DNA of 64,000 bases from CAVWQV01 sp963757115. Lineage in GTDB: Bacteria; Pseudomonadota; Alphaproteobacteria; Acetobacterales; Acetobacteraceae. Below the pieces are notes generated by a model. It did no database searches, was not told the DNA's origin, and saw only the letters and a program-made list of their open reading frames with translations. Position numbers and translations under genes: made by a program. The stretch lies in the NCBI GenBank assembly GCA_963757115.1, contig CAVWQV010000011.1:1-64000 (forward strand). The letters are read 5' to 3'. Below are positions 37,691-47,574 of the stretch, piece after piece (position 1 is the first letter of the stretch; every line of letters begins with the position of its first letter).

Positions 37691-37823
37691 AAGCCACCCG
37701 CACCAGATCAGCGTTCGATCGAATTGGCGCCTTCCGCACTACATCTCCGAGAGCACTTTAGGCAAAGCGATCCGAGACAACGAGCGATCTATTGGGACCA
37801 CAGCGAGGCAGTCGGCGCAGGGG

Positions 37824-38701
37824 TCAGCGGAACGCCCAGCGCAGCGTTTGCGCGATGCCGAGCGTGCCGGCACGGATAGCCGGGCGCGCGATCGCGGGCG
37901 TGCGCAGCCCGTGCATGCGTCGCGCCCAATCCGGCAGCAGGTCGACGCCTGCCTGGATGGTGAGCGCCTGAAACGGCTCGGCCATCGTGGTCGGGGCGTG
38001 TTGCGCGAGAACGAGTGACGCGACCTCGCGGCGTGCGCGCATCACAGCGGAGCCGCGGCCGCATCGTTTCCAACAAACGCCGGGCATCGGATTTGCTGCG
38101 TGGGATCGGATCGGCCCCGAGCATCTCCCCGACCCGCGCCATCTCCGCGAAATACCGGTTCTGGTCGGCTGCCGACATGCCTGGCTCGCCGTAGCGGAGC
38201 CAGGCTTCGAGGAAGCTCGTGGTTTCCGTCACGTGCACCCAGGACAGCAGCGCGGGATCGCTGGCGACGTAGGGCGTTCCATCCGGCAAGCGTCCCGCGT
38301 ACTCGATCGTGGATGCGGCGCACGCGCCCGATCGCCGCTTCGGCCTCGCCGGGGCCGCCATAGGTGGTGAGCGCAATGAACCGCGCCGTGCGCCGCAGCC
38401 GCCCTCGCATGTCGGTCCGAAAGGCGGAATGGTCCCATACCCCGGCCAGCACCGCCGGGTGGAGCATCTGCAGCAACAGCCCCGCGACGCCGCCCACCAT
38501 CATCGAGGTTACGTCGCCATGCACCCGCCAGGCGACTGCGCGCGGCCCGAACAGGCCGTCAGGCCGGCGGCTTACGGGCTTCTCGCCCCGCGAGCGGTCG
38601 TTGAACAACGTGACGACGGCGCCGGCGATCGCGTGCCTGATCGGTTCGGCGAGCGCCTCCGGAAGCAAGGAGGGCAATGTGGCTGCGCGGGGATACGGCA
38701 T
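37824..38701 (-). CDS. DUF2236 (MpaB/latex-clearing-like) oxygenase family protein, two frameshifts
   Basis: About 291 residues from the ATG at 38701. GPRAVAWRVHGDVTSMMVGG and LLLQMLHPAVLAGVWDHS opening the domain, GRLRRTARFIALTTYGGPGE, then DGTPYVASDPALLSWVHVTE and YFAEMARVGEMLGADPIP, ending ALTIQAGVDLLPDWARRMHG. The R-x-x-x-D and HP/HVTE histidines fit the haem-b-binding DUF2236 family that includes the rubber oxygenase Lcp. Shifts near 38287 and 38047 are each repaired by deleting one base (a G and a C). Function here unknown. Confidence 0.82.
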
Positions 38702-38813
38702 GGCCACAGTTACTTAGCAACTTCCCGCCGATTGAAAGGGACGGGCTCGCGAAACCCCCGAGGCCAGCCCTCCGTTCTTGCGTGGGCGCGGGCGGCGCTT
38801 GGAGCGGCCTGCT

Positions 38814-39077
38814 TCAGCCCGCCGGAACTGGGTCGGCGCGGAAACCGGAACCGCCGCCGCAGCAGGAGCAGCCGCCGAAGTGCCGCCGCCCCAGTGATGC
38901 CCCCGCCGCACCCGGCGGCGCGGGCTCGCTCGTGCCAGCGCCCAGCTGCGGAGTGGTGAGCGCCCGCTCGGCCAGCAGGCCGCAGCCCGGGCAGGGCTGA
39001 GAATCGGCGTATTGAGCGATCGGATGCATTTCGGCGAAATCTCCGCATCGGTCGCACGTGTACTCGTAGATCGGCAT
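38814..39077 (-). CDS. FmdB-family zinc ribbon protein
   Basis: 87 residues. MPIYEYTCDRCGDFAEMHPI with the first zinc knuckle CDRC and the second CPGC (SQPCPGCGLLAERAL) is the standard FmdB_reg domain, which coordinates one zinc. The C-terminal tail is Gly/Cys-rich (FGGCSCCGGGSGF), also usual. FmdB was described as a putative regulator of amidase/formamidase genes, but the role is unproven in most bacteria. It diverges from the aldo/keto reductase at 39234. Confidence 0.9.
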   Translation of the reverse strand: MPIYEYTCDRCGDFAEMHPIAQYADSQPCPGCGLLAERALTTPQLGAGTSEPAPPGAAGASLGRRHFGGCSCCGGGSGFRADPVPAG

Positions 39078-39233
39078 GCGGTCCTCTCCGCCGGTGACGG
39101 CCGAAAGTAGCGGAGCCTTTCTCCCACTCCAAGCGTCCGCACGGCGCTTCGAAGCGCCGGGGCCGCGTTGACGCTCCGGATGTCCGCACTTAGCGTGACG
39201 TCAGCCCCGAACATGGCACGAGGAGGTGCGCGG

Positions 39234-40229
39234 GTGGAAACGCGGTTGCTGGGGCGCACCGGCGTGACCGTGTCCGCGCTCGGCTTCGGATGCGGCGCAG
39301 TTGGCGGCCTGATGGTCCGGGGGGCGCCCGCCGACCAGGAGCGGGCCGTGCGGCGCGCCGTGGATCTCGGGGTCAACTACTTCGACACGGCGCCGCTCTA
39401 CGGTGACGGCGCCTCCGAGGCCAATCTCGGCCGCGTGCTGCGCGGGGTCGACGCCGCCGTGCTGGTCGGCACCAAGGTGCGGGTTTCCAAGGCCGACCAC
39501 GGCCGGCTCGCTCAGGCGATCCCGGAGGCCTTGGAAGCGAGCCTGCGGCGGCTCGGGCGGGACAGCGTGGACCTCTTCCAGCTGCATAACCCGATCGAGC
39601 CGGACGGGAGCGACACGGCAATCGGCGTTCGCGCGGTGCTCGACGAGGTCGCACCGGCGTTCCGGCGAATTCGCGAGCAGGGCAAGGCGCAGTTCGTCGG
39701 CTTCACGGCGGTCGGCGACACAGACGCGCTGCATCGAGTGATGGAAAGCGGAGCCTTCGACACCGCGCAGGTACCCTACAACCTGCTGAACCCGAGCGCT
39801 GGCGGCAAGCTGGCGGCCGGGTACCCGGCGCAGGACTATAAGAACCTGATCGGGCAGGCGCAGTCGTCCGGCGTCGGCGTGATCGTGATCCGCGTGCTCG
39901 CGGGCGGCGCGCTGTCCGGGAGTGCGGCCCGGCACCCGATCGCCGCCCCAAGCGTCACGCCCATCGCCTCCGGCCCCGACTACGGCGCCGATCTCGAGCG
40001 GGCCCGTCGGCTCCTGGCACTCGTAAGCGAGGGTTATGCGTCCGACCTCGCCGAAGCGGCGCTCCGGTTTCCGCTCGCCAATCCCGGCGTCGGCACCGTG
40101 CTGATCGGCATGGCGACCCCCGAGGAGTTCGAGCGCGCCGCGGTAGCGGTCGCCAAGGGGCCGCTCCCGCCGGAAGCAATGCAACGGCTCGCCGCTCTGC
40201 AAGCCGGCTTCGCCGGCGAGCCGTGGTAA
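39234..40229 (+). CDS. Aldo/keto reductase
   Basis: About 331 residues from GTG 39234, which is preceded by AGGAGG at 7 bases; ATG 39213 would overlap that site, so GTG is preferred. TIM-barrel AKR motifs: GRTGVTVSALGFGCGAVGGL, GVNYFDTAPLYGDGASEANL (catalytic Asp and Tyr), VLVGTKVRVSK (Lys), VDLFQLHNPIE (His). An NADPH-dependent oxidoreductase of the D-threo-aldose/L-fucose dehydrogenase-like group is likely. The next gene starts 11 bases after its stop, so the two are probably one operon for a small hydroxy- or ketoacid pathway. Confidence 0.9.
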   Translation: METRLLGRTGVTVSALGFGCGAVGGLMVRGAPADQERAVRRAVDLGVNYFDTAPLYGDGASEANLGRVLRGVDAAVLVGTKVRVSKADHGRLAQAIPEALEASLRRLGRDSVDLFQLHNPIEPDGSDTAIGVRAVLDEVAPAFRRIREQGKAQFVGFTAVGDTDALHRVMESGAFDTAQVPYNLLNPSAGGKLAAGYPAQDYKNLIGQAQSSGVGVIVIRVLAGGALSGSAARHPIAAPSVTPIASGPDYGADLERARRLLALVSEGYASDLAEAALRFPLANPGVGTVLIGMATPEEFERAAVAVAKGPLPPEAMQRLAALQAGFAGEPW

Positions 40230-40240
40230 GGGAGAAGCGG

Positions 40241-41293
40241 ATGCCGAAACTGTCTGCCGAACGGATTACGGAGATCGGCCAAGCGTTGCTGGTGGCAAGC
40301 GGCGCGCCTCCGGAGGAGGCCGCCATCGTGATGCGCCACTGCGTCGGCGCCAACCTCGCCGGGCACGACAGCCACGGCATCATCATGATCCCGAACTACA
40401 TCGAGCGCGTACGACAGGGGCACATCGTCCCCGGCGCACCCTGGGAGATCGTGCGGGAAAGCCCGACCACCACGGTCGTCGACGGCCATTGGGGGTTCGG
40501 CTACGTCGCCAACGAGCGGGCCATGCGCTATACGGTCGACAAGGCGCGCACGGCCAATGTCGCCGCCTGCACCGTGTTTCGCCAGGGCCATATCGGCCGG
40601 CTCGCGAGCTACCCTTTGATGGCGGCCGAAGCCGGCATGATCGGCCTCATCACCGCCAACTCCGGGCGTTCGCCGAAGCACGTCGCTCCGTTCGGCGGCG
40701 CGGAACCGCGGCTCGGCACCAATCCCATCTCCATCGCGGTTCCGTCGGATCTCGATGGGCCGCTGTTCCTCGACATGGCGACCGCGGCGGTCGCGGCCGG
40801 CAAAATCAATCTCGCGGTGGCGCGCGGGGAGCCCGTGCCGGCGGGCTGGATTATCGACAAGGACGGCCGCCCGACCACCGATCCGACGCAGCACCGCAAA
40901 GGTGGGGCGTTGCTGCCACTCGGCGGCACGGAGGGCTACAAGGGCTACGGGCTCGCGGTGATGGTCGAGATCCTGTGCGGCCTGCTGACCGGGCTCGGCT
41001 TCGGGGTGGACCCCGCGGGGCGGCATAACGACGGCTGCTTCATGGCGGTCTTTAACGTGGATGCGTTCCGGCCGCTGGCGGAGTTCAAGCGCGAGGTCGG
41101 GGAGTTCGCCCGCTATCTGCAGGACACGAGGCCGGCCGAGGGTTTCGCCCGCGTCTACTACCCGGGCGAAATAGAGCATGAGAAGCAGCGCGACCGGCGC
41201 GCGGGCGGCGTCGAGGTCGAGGACGGCACGATCGCCAAGCTGGCCGAGCTCGCGCGCGGCTACGGCATCGCGGAGCGGCTAAATCTAAGTTGA
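40241..41293 (+). CDS. Malate/L-lactate dehydrogenase (LDH2 family)
   Basis: 350 residues from ATG 40241 (AAGGGAG upstream). Family marks: GHDSHGIIMIPNYIERVRQG with the catalytic His, AMRYTVDKARTANVAACTVF, HIGRLASYPLMAAEAGMIGL, GTNPISIAVPSD, and GGTEGYKGYGLAVMVEILCG. These NAD(P)-dependent enzymes reduce 2-keto acids (malate/lactate/ureidoglycolate or 2,3-diketogulonate) and are unrelated to classical LDH/MDH. Likely co-transcribed with the aldo/keto reductase; the exact substrate cannot be told. Confidence 0.92.
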   Translation: MPKLSAERITEIGQALLVASGAPPEEAAIVMRHCVGANLAGHDSHGIIMIPNYIERVRQGHIVPGAPWEIVRESPTTTVVDGHWGFGYVANERAMRYTVDKARTANVAACTVFRQGHIGRLASYPLMAAEAGMIGLITANSGRSPKHVAPFGGAEPRLGTNPISIAVPSDLDGPLFLDMATAAVAAGKINLAVARGEPVPAGWIIDKDGRPTTDPTQHRKGGALLPLGGTEGYKGYGLAVMVEILCGLLTGLGFGVDPAGRHNDGCFMAVFNVDAFRPLAEFKREVGEFARYLQDTRPAEGFARVYYPGEIEHEKQRDRRAGGVEVEDGTIAKLAELARGYGIAERLNLS

Positions 41294-41445
41294 GGGGAGA
41301 CCGGGCCGGCGTCTCATGTGCACGGCGTAGTCTGCCCGCGCCCTCGTATCACTCGCCGGAGCGATCAAGGGATCGCCCGGTGACTTTCGCGGCCGCTCCA
41401 ATTGGTATGGAATGAGGCGCGGCGCAACGTTCGGGAGAGTGCGAC

Positions 41446-42453
41446 ATGGCGGGCCCTGAGATGTTCGAGATTCCGAAATTCCAGCTGCAGAAGGGCGGCG
41501 TCCTCCCAACGGCGAGGCTGGCTTACAAGACGCTCGGCTCGCTCAACGCGGCGCGCGACAATGCAGTGCTCGTGCCGAGCTGGTACACCGGCACCCACGA
41601 CGACACCGAAATGTTCATGGTCGGCGAGAACCGTGCGCTCGATCCCCGCAAATACTTCATCATCATGACCGATCTGCTCGGCAACGGCCTGTCCACGTCG
41701 CCGAGCAACGCGCCGCCGCCGATTGAGCAGGGCCGGTTTCCTCGCGTCACGATCAGCGACAACGTCGTCCTGCAACATGCGCTGCTCACGACCAAGCTCG
41801 GCGTGGAACGCCTCCGTCTTGTCGCCGGCTGGTCAATGGGAGCCTGCCAGACCTTCCAGTGGGCGGCGCAGTTCCCCGACATGGTGCGAGCCGCCTGCCC
41901 GATCGCCGGCTCGGCTCGCACTGGGAATTACAACAAGGTGTTCCTAGAGGCCCTTCGGCGGACGCTGGAGCTCGATCCCGCTTTCGAGAATGGGTTCTAT
42001 ACGCGCCCGCCGGTGCAGGGGATCAAGGCGTTTGCGGCCATCTATGCGGGCTGGGGGACGTCCGAGCCGTTCTTCCGCACCGAAACGTTCCGCGCCCTTG
42101 GCTCCAACAGCTACGATCAGCACGTCGCCGATTTCTGGGAGCCGTTCTTCCTGCGCTGCGATGCCAACAACCTGCTCTCGCAGCTCTGGACCTGGTACAC
42201 AGGCGACATCAGCGCCAACGCGACGTACGGCGGCGATCTCGCCGCCGCCCTGCGAGCCATCAAGGCCCGCACCATCGTGCTTCCCGTCGATCACGACCGC
42301 TATTTCCCGCCGGTCGATAGCGAGGCAGAGGCCAAGCAGATCCGGAACGGGGAATGCCGGGTGATCCGGTCGGCCTGGGGCCACATGGCCCCCATGAACC
42401 CGGGCGACATCGAAGCGATCGACGCAGCGTTGCGCGAGCTGCTCGCCGACTAG
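41446..42453 (+). CDS. Alpha/beta hydrolase of the homoserine O-acetyltransferase (MetX) superfamily
   Basis: 335 residues. MFEIPKFQLQKGGVLPTARL start, AVLVPSWYTGTHDDTE, then LGNGLSTSPSNAPPP, the nucleophile elbow VAGWSMGACQTFQWAAQ (Ser), PVDHDRYFPPVDSEAEA (Asp) and SAWGHMAPMNPGD (His). This variant, with GWSMG and the SWYTGTH oxyanion region, is a MetX-like hydrolase often annotated only as alpha/beta fold. A true MetX would be longer and has a different N-terminus, so methionine synthesis is not claimed. Confidence 0.88.
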   Translation: MAGPEMFEIPKFQLQKGGVLPTARLAYKTLGSLNAARDNAVLVPSWYTGTHDDTEMFMVGENRALDPRKYFIIMTDLLGNGLSTSPSNAPPPIEQGRFPRVTISDNVVLQHALLTTKLGVERLRLVAGWSMGACQTFQWAAQFPDMVRAACPIAGSARTGNYNKVFLEALRRTLELDPAFENGFYTRPPVQGIKAFAAIYAGWGTSEPFFRTETFRALGSNSYDQHVADFWEPFFLRCDANNLLSQLWTWYTGDISANATYGGDLAAALRAIKARTIVLPVDHDRYFPPVDSEAEAKQIRNGECRVIRSAWGHMAPMNPGDIEAIDAALRELLAD

Positions 42454-42748
42454 GTGTTTAGTCCCGGCATTTGGTGGAGCGGATTTCGGGCGAATCTGTA
42501 CAGGCTGAGTATGCCACGCTTTGCAGATGAATTCGTATGGTGTGATACTGACACGCTGATGAAGTGACTTGGCGGGGATTCCGGCGCGGCTATTGGTTCT
42601 CGACGTTGGAGTTGATGAGAAGCCGAGCAGTCGCGCTCGACCCATCTTCGGACTCGCCCGAAATCACGACGCTGATCGTAGTCGACCCCCACGTCGGGGG
42701 AGGATCAACACCGTCACGCTGGATGTAGGGCGGCGCCGTCCCTCGCCG
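42454..42748. other. Intergenic region between convergent genes
   Basis: About 295 bases. A C5/G5 inverted repeat with an ACGTC loop (cccccacgtcggggg, near 42688-42702) lies between the convergent hydrolase and membrane protein and might terminate either transcript, but there is no T-run. No gene is recognised. Confidence 0.45.
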
Positions 42749-43282
42749 TCACCCGGGCAACTCGGATTCCCGCTCGACAAAAAACATGCGCGTCAGCCTG
42801 CCCTCGCCAAGCGCCTCGCTGAGCACGCGGATGCCGCAGTAGGGGATCAGCACCAGCAGCACGATGACGATCCCCGCCGCGAATTCTGCGAGCCTGGCGC
42901 CGGTAAACTCGGCGAGCGAGACGGTAACGGACCGATCGTGGAACAAGCCCACGACGACTTCCTCGACGATGGTGAGGACCACAAGGAATACGAGGAGGGC
43001 GAACGCCTTGTGCAGCGTCGGCCAGATGAGCGGCCGGGCGCGGAACCGCTCGCCGACCTTCAGGGCGTTGCCGATTAGCATGAACTTCGCCAGCACCGCG
43101 GCCTTTACAATGGCGAAACCCCACGGTGTGAAGCTGACCCCCTGAGCGTCCAGGACCGCGACCTTCATGAGGATGACCGCCCCAAGAGTGACGTAGAGAT
43201 ACGCGGTCAGGATCAGGAATTCCCTGAGCTCGTGCACGGCCCGTTTACCTAAGGTCGCTTTTGCGTCGGTGTCGGTTACCAA
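42749..43282 (-). CDS. Integral membrane hypothetical protein, four predicted helices
   Basis: 177 residues. Hydrophobic segments at about 24-45 (ILTAYLYVTLGAVILMKVAV), 57-76 (FAIVKAAVLAKFMLIGNALK), 92-113 (KAFALLVFLVVLTIVEEVVV) and 133-155 (EFAAGIVIVLLVLIPYCGIR). The charged pair RFRARPLIWPTLHKA sits between helices 2 and 3. No catalytic motif; I know it only as a conserved hypothetical in alphaproteobacteria. It is followed 57 bases upstream by the DUF202 gene on the same strand. Confidence 0.78.
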   Translation of the reverse strand: MVTDTDAKATLGKRAVHELREFLILTAYLYVTLGAVILMKVAVLDAQGVSFTPWGFAIVKAAVLAKFMLIGNALKVGERFRARPLIWPTLHKAFALLVFLVVLTIVEEVVVGLFHDRSVTVSLAEFTGARLAEFAAGIVIVLLVLIPYCGIRVLSEALGEGRLTRMFFVERESELPG

Positions 43283-43339
43283 TGTTGTTCCCCGGTTCTT
43301 GGCCCCTCGTCGGCTGGCGCTGTTACGAAGTCGCGCAGC

Positions 43340-43729
43340 TCACCACAAAATCGCAATCAAGCCGAATGCCCCGATCAGCATGAGCAGGGCCGCAATTGTC
43401 ATAGCTATCGGGCGCATGGCATCATAGGCAAAATTCGGCTGCGACAGGCGCTTCAGGACACGGGCGTGCTGAACAATTGCGGCGAGCAGTCCAATAATCC
43501 CGAGGACAATGAAGCTGGCCCCGAAAACCAGGGAGCTGTGCGGGAGGTCGAATCTTGTGTGCAGCCCAGCTCCCTGGAGATAGGCGTCGAGCTTCCCGAT
43601 CCCGAACCCAAACCCGATCAGAGAGAGGGCAGTCCGGATCCACGCCATTAGCGTACGCTCTGCCGCCTCACGGTTGCGTTCCCGCGCGAGTTCGTTGGCG
43701 AGGTTGGGGGCAAGGGACCTGTCGCTCAT
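43340..43729 (-). CDS. DUF202 family membrane protein (YidH-like)
   Basis: 129 residues with the DUF202 pattern: ANELARERNREAAERTLMAW, IRTALSLIGFGFGIGKL, then helices VFGASFIVLGIIGLLAAIV and IAMTIAALLMLIGAFGLIAI. The N-R-x-AAERT-x-x-A-W-I-R-T block is the family hallmark. It is an inner-membrane protein of unknown function, possibly grouped with the four-helix protein downstream. Confidence 0.9.
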   Translation of the reverse strand: MSDRSLAPNLANELARERNREAAERTLMAWIRTALSLIGFGFGIGKLDAYLQGAGLHTRFDLPHSSLVFGASFIVLGIIGLLAAIVQHARVLKRLSQPNFAYDAMRPIAMTIAALLMLIGAFGLIAILW

Positions 43730-43842
43730 CGGCGATCTTCCCGAGCTTCCCTGACGTGGTGTCTGCAGAATGAACCGGGGCGGCCCCGGGTTGATGATGA
43801 GGCCATCGCGATAGCGAGCCCCATCAGCTGTTTCTGATGCGA

Positions 43843-46219
43843 CTACTGCCGTGCCATGGCGATGCGGACAGCATCCTCCACTGAGATGAGATGATCCAGG
43901 CTCTCCGCCGCCTCGTCGATGGCGAGCTGCACCCCTTTAACGGTCCCGTTGAACCCGTTGCCGCGCGATCCATAGTCCGGGGAAACGGGCGCACCGCTGT
44001 CCTCGCCTACGTCGCAACCGTCGTCGGCGGAGAAGATCATGGCCTGGGTCATCGGCACGGTTCCCTCGCCGACCTGCTTGCCGTCGATGTAGAGCGTAAC
44101 CTTGCCGCCTTTGCCGAGGCCGCCGCCGGCATAGGCGAACTCCATGCGTACCTGATGCTCGCCTTCCGGCAGCGTTTCCGCTGAACTCGACATAGAAATG
44201 ATGCACGCCGGCTACGTTGTAGCAGTATTTGAGCTTGCCCTTTTTCGCGTAGAGGCTCCATCCGCCGATGTTCGCGCCCTGGGCAATGATCACGCCTTCC
44301 GCGCCGGAGTCCGGCACCTCGATCTCGGCGGTCACGGAGTGCGACTTGTTCTTGATGTTCAGGACGCAGTTTTCCGATAGCCGCCCCATGCCGCGGAAGA
44401 GGAGCTGCGTGTTCCCCCTGATCAGCACGGGCCGGCCGGCGGTGTCCGGATTGAACTTCTCGATAGTCCGGTCATCGATCGGCAGCACGTTGTAGCGCGT
44501 TGCCTCGATCAGCCACAGTCGTTGCAGTTCGTGCAGCTTCTGCGGCATTTCCTTGGCGAGGTCGTTGGCTTGGCTCCAGTCCTTGGTGGTGTCGTAGAGC
44601 TCCCAGACGTCATCGTCGAGTGGCACGGTTCTGCGGCCAACGAGCACCCAGGGCGTGCCGTGCTTCGTCACCGCCGTCCAGCCCCTGTGGTAGATCCCGC
44701 GATTGCCAAGAATTTCGAAATACTGAGTTTCGTGCCGCTCCGCCGCGCGGGCGTCATCGAACGAGTAGAGCATGCTGACGCCCTCGATGGGCCTCTGCTG
44801 CACCCCGTTGACCGATATAGGCTCGGGAAGCCCGGCCGCCTCGAGGATCGTCGGCGCGACGTCGATCACATGGTGGAACTGCGCACGGATTTCGCCTTTG
44901 CCCTTGATGCCACTGGGCCAGTGCACGATCGTGCCATTCCGCGTACCGCCCCAGTGGGAAGCAACCTGCTTGGTCCACTGATACGGCGTGCTCATGGCAT
45001 GCGCCCAGCCCACGGCGTAGTGATTGTACAACTCCGGGCCGCCGAGCTTCTCCAACCGCTCCGTCAGGAATTCCGGAGTCTCCAGGGCTGCCAGCCCGTT
45101 GAAGTTTGCCATCTCGTTATAGGCGCCGTTCAAAGTGCCCTCAGCCGAGGCGCCGTTGTCGCCGATGATGTAGTAAATGAGCGTGTCGTCGCGGATCCCG
45201 AGTTTCTTCAAGCCGTCGAGTAGGCGTCCGACATGGTGGTCAGTGTACTCCAGAAAGCCCGCATAGACCTCCATCTGGCGGCAGAGGACGGGTTTCATCG
45301 CCTCCGGCATGTCGTCCCAGGCCGGAATCTCTGCATGACGTGGGGTGAGCTGGCAGTCTTCCGGGACGACGCCCAGCACCTTTTGCCGGGCGAGCGTCGC
45401 TTCGCGCAGCTGGTCCCAGCCGTCATCGAACTTGCCCTTGTATTTGTCGGCCCACCCCTTCGGCACATGGTGCGGTGCATGGGTCGCGCCGGGCGCGAAG
45501 TAGACGAAGAAGGGCTTGTCGGGAGCGAGCGCCTTCTGCTGCGACATCCAGGCCATTGCCTTGTCGGTCATGTCCGCCATGAAGTGGTATCCCTCCTCCG
45601 GCGTCCCTCTCGGCTCGACCGGCGTGGTCCCCTCGAAGAGCGTGGGGTACCACTGGTTCGCCTCGCCGCCGATAAAGCCGTAGAAGTATTCGAAGCCGCC
45701 GCCGCCGGTGGGCCACGCGTCGAACGGTCCGACCGGGCTGGTCTCCCACACCGGCACTTCGTGACACTTGCCGAACTGCGCGGTCGAGTAGCCGTTGAGC
45801 TTCAACGTCCGGGCAAGCGGCGAAATGGTATTGGGCAGCACCGAACTGTAGCCCGGCGCACCGGTGGCGATTTCGGTGATACCGCCCATCCCTGCGGAAT
45901 GATGATTGCGCCCGGTCAGCAGCGCTGCCCGTGTCGGGGAGCACAGGGCGGTGGTGTGGAAGCGGTTGTATTTCAGCCCGTCCGCCGCCAGCCTTTCCGC
46001 ATTCGGTGTCTGGCAGGGCCCACCGAAGGCGCTCGAGGATCCAAACCCGGCGTCATCGATGAGAATGAGCAGCACGTTCGGAGCGCCCTTGGGCGGACGC
46101 AGTTGCTCTATCGGCCGGAAGCTGGTGTCCGGATCCTTCGCATCATAGGTGATCGGCCCAGTCCGCTCGGGAGTTGGGATGGGAAGATGCGATCGATGTT
46201 TCTTGCCTTCGCTGCTCAT
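43843..46219 (-). CDS. Arylsulfatase (one frameshift near the C-terminus)
   Basis: About 790 residues. Metal-binding D55/D56 in NVLLILIDDAGFGSSSAF; formylglycine motif C93-S-P-T-R97 in TTALCSPTRAALLTGRNHHS; GKCHEVPVWETSPVGPFDAW; FFVYFAPGATHAPHH; IGDNGASAEGTLNG. The C-terminal beta domain continues after a one-base extra T near 44178 (GAGTTCAGC): HHFYVE then ETLPEGEHQVRMEFAYAGG and GGKVTLYIDGKQVGEG. Activation would need a formylglycine-generating enzyme, not present in this window. No signal peptide is visible, so a cytosolic or Tat-independent location is unclear. Confidence 0.92.
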
Positions 46220-46383
46220 CGCCTGATCGGACCTTCCGTGGTTGAACAGGTTAGCTGGCTTTCTCGGTGGGCTAGTCTAGCGCGGTGCCGCTTGCCTCGG
46301 GGCGGTGCTTCATCGTGGATGGCTGCACCCGGAGCTTGATTCCGCGCAAGTCGCGCGGCTCCTCGACCGGTACGCGCTTGCGC

Positions 46384-47232
46384 TCAGTGCGAGCTCGGCC
46401 GCTCGGTGCGGAGCGCCGCGACGGCGAGGCGACGGGCGGCTGGACGTCGGGTGGGTCCGGCGAGCGCGAGGGCGGGCGCGCGCTCGGTCCGCCCGAACGC
46501 GCGAAGCGCCGCCTGCTGCGGCAGGAACGCGCGCAGCGCGTCCTCTTGCGGCATCAGCGCGCGCATTGCCGGCGGCAGCTCGATCCGTGGCGGCACAGGC
46601 CAGGACGGTGCAAGGGTCGCTAACTCGGGATGGCCCCAGGCCACCATCACCAGCCGCTGGTAATCCGCCGCGACCTCCGGGGTCTGCGAATGATAGGCCG
46701 CCGCGGCGGCGGGCCAACTGCCGAGCTGCCGGTCGAGGGCGTTGAGGAAGTTGCCGGCGTAATGCGCGTTCGCGTCCGGATCGAACGCCTCATCGAGCGT
46801 CGCAAAGGCCAGCGGATGATGCATCAGGTTGACCTGCATGCAGCCGACGTCGATCGACCGCACCCCGCGCGCCTGCAACGCGGAGACTGCGGCCATCGCT
46901 TCCTCCTTGCTCTCAAAGAAATGCCCTACCCCTTCCGCGTTGATCGTCCAGGGCCAGGCTTGGAAACTTCCGGTCGATGGATCGAGCCGTCCGCTCTCGA
47001 CCCGGGCGATCGCCGGCAGCAAGCCAGCAGGCAACCGCCACGCCCGCTCGGCCGCGGCGATCGCCGGCCCGCACGGACCGGTGGGAACCCGAACGGGCTG
47101 CTTGGCCGCCGCGTGACACCGAACACCGCCCACGATCAAGGCAACCACCGCAATCGCGACAGCCGCGATGGAGCGAGGGCGCGCGCATCGCCGGATCACA
47201 ACTAAAAGGAGAGAAAATTCTTGACCTGCCAT
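46384..47232 (-). CDS. Lytic transglycosylase (SLT domain), exported
   Basis: 282 residues. An N-terminal hydrophobic segment (SIAAVAIAVVALIVGG) acts as signal or anchor. SLT domain from about residue 54: PCGPAIAAAERAWRLPAGLL, PAIARVESGRLDPSTGSFQA with catalytic Glu79, VRSIDVGCMQVNLMHHPLAF, and NALDRQLGSWPAAAAAYHSQ. It cleaves peptidoglycan glycan strands in the periplasm. The Ala/Pro/Arg-rich C-terminus after about residue 210 is low-complexity. Such single-domain enzymes are often linked to flagellar or secretion assembly; no such genes are nearby. Confidence 0.88.
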   Translation of the reverse strand: MAGQEFSLLLVVIRRCARPRSIAAVAIAVVALIVGGVRCHAAAKQPVRVPTGPCGPAIAAAERAWRLPAGLLPAIARVESGRLDPSTGSFQAWPWTINAEGVGHFFESKEEAMAAVSALQARGVRSIDVGCMQVNLMHHPLAFATLDEAFDPDANAHYAGNFLNALDRQLGSWPAAAAAYHSQTPEVAADYQRLVMVAWGHPELATLAPSWPVPPRIELPPAMRALMPQEDALRAFLPQQAALRAFGRTERAPALALAGPTRRPAARRLAVAALRTERPSSH

Positions 47233-47574
47233 ATCTCAGGATGCACTTTCAAATGGTAGATATTGACAAAGAGTTCAAATCAGCGTCGGAAAGATTTTCG
47301 TTGCTGTGGATTGGACGGGTATACCCAAGCAAGTTCGCACACCTCCCGCCGTCGTAACCTACCGAATACAATTGCATCCTGCGCTGCGCACCTTCGACCG
47401 GAAATCGAGTTGGCTGGGCGCGCAGCTTGATATTAGCATCCATCTGGACGGGAGTGGCTGGCCGCGTCAAGGCTTTGTCGCCTCGCTCGCCCGGCGCAAT
47501 CAACCCCGGATCGGGCCGTTGAGGCAGGACGCACAGCCAGCTTATAAGGGAAGCAATTGAGGCGAGCCGAAACA
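47233..47574. other. Intergenic region, no clear gene
   Basis: About 340 bases between divergently transcribed genes (transglycosylase minus, methyltransferase plus), so both promoters should be here. A plus-strand frame at 47306-47560 lacks any motif and a good ribosome site. The first 60 bases are AT-richer than average. Confidence 0.45.

Noticed and set aside
41300..41445. SAM riboswitch upstream of the MetX-like gene
   Set aside because: No conserved SAM-II or SAM-I core elements could be found, and the enzyme is probably not a true MetX.
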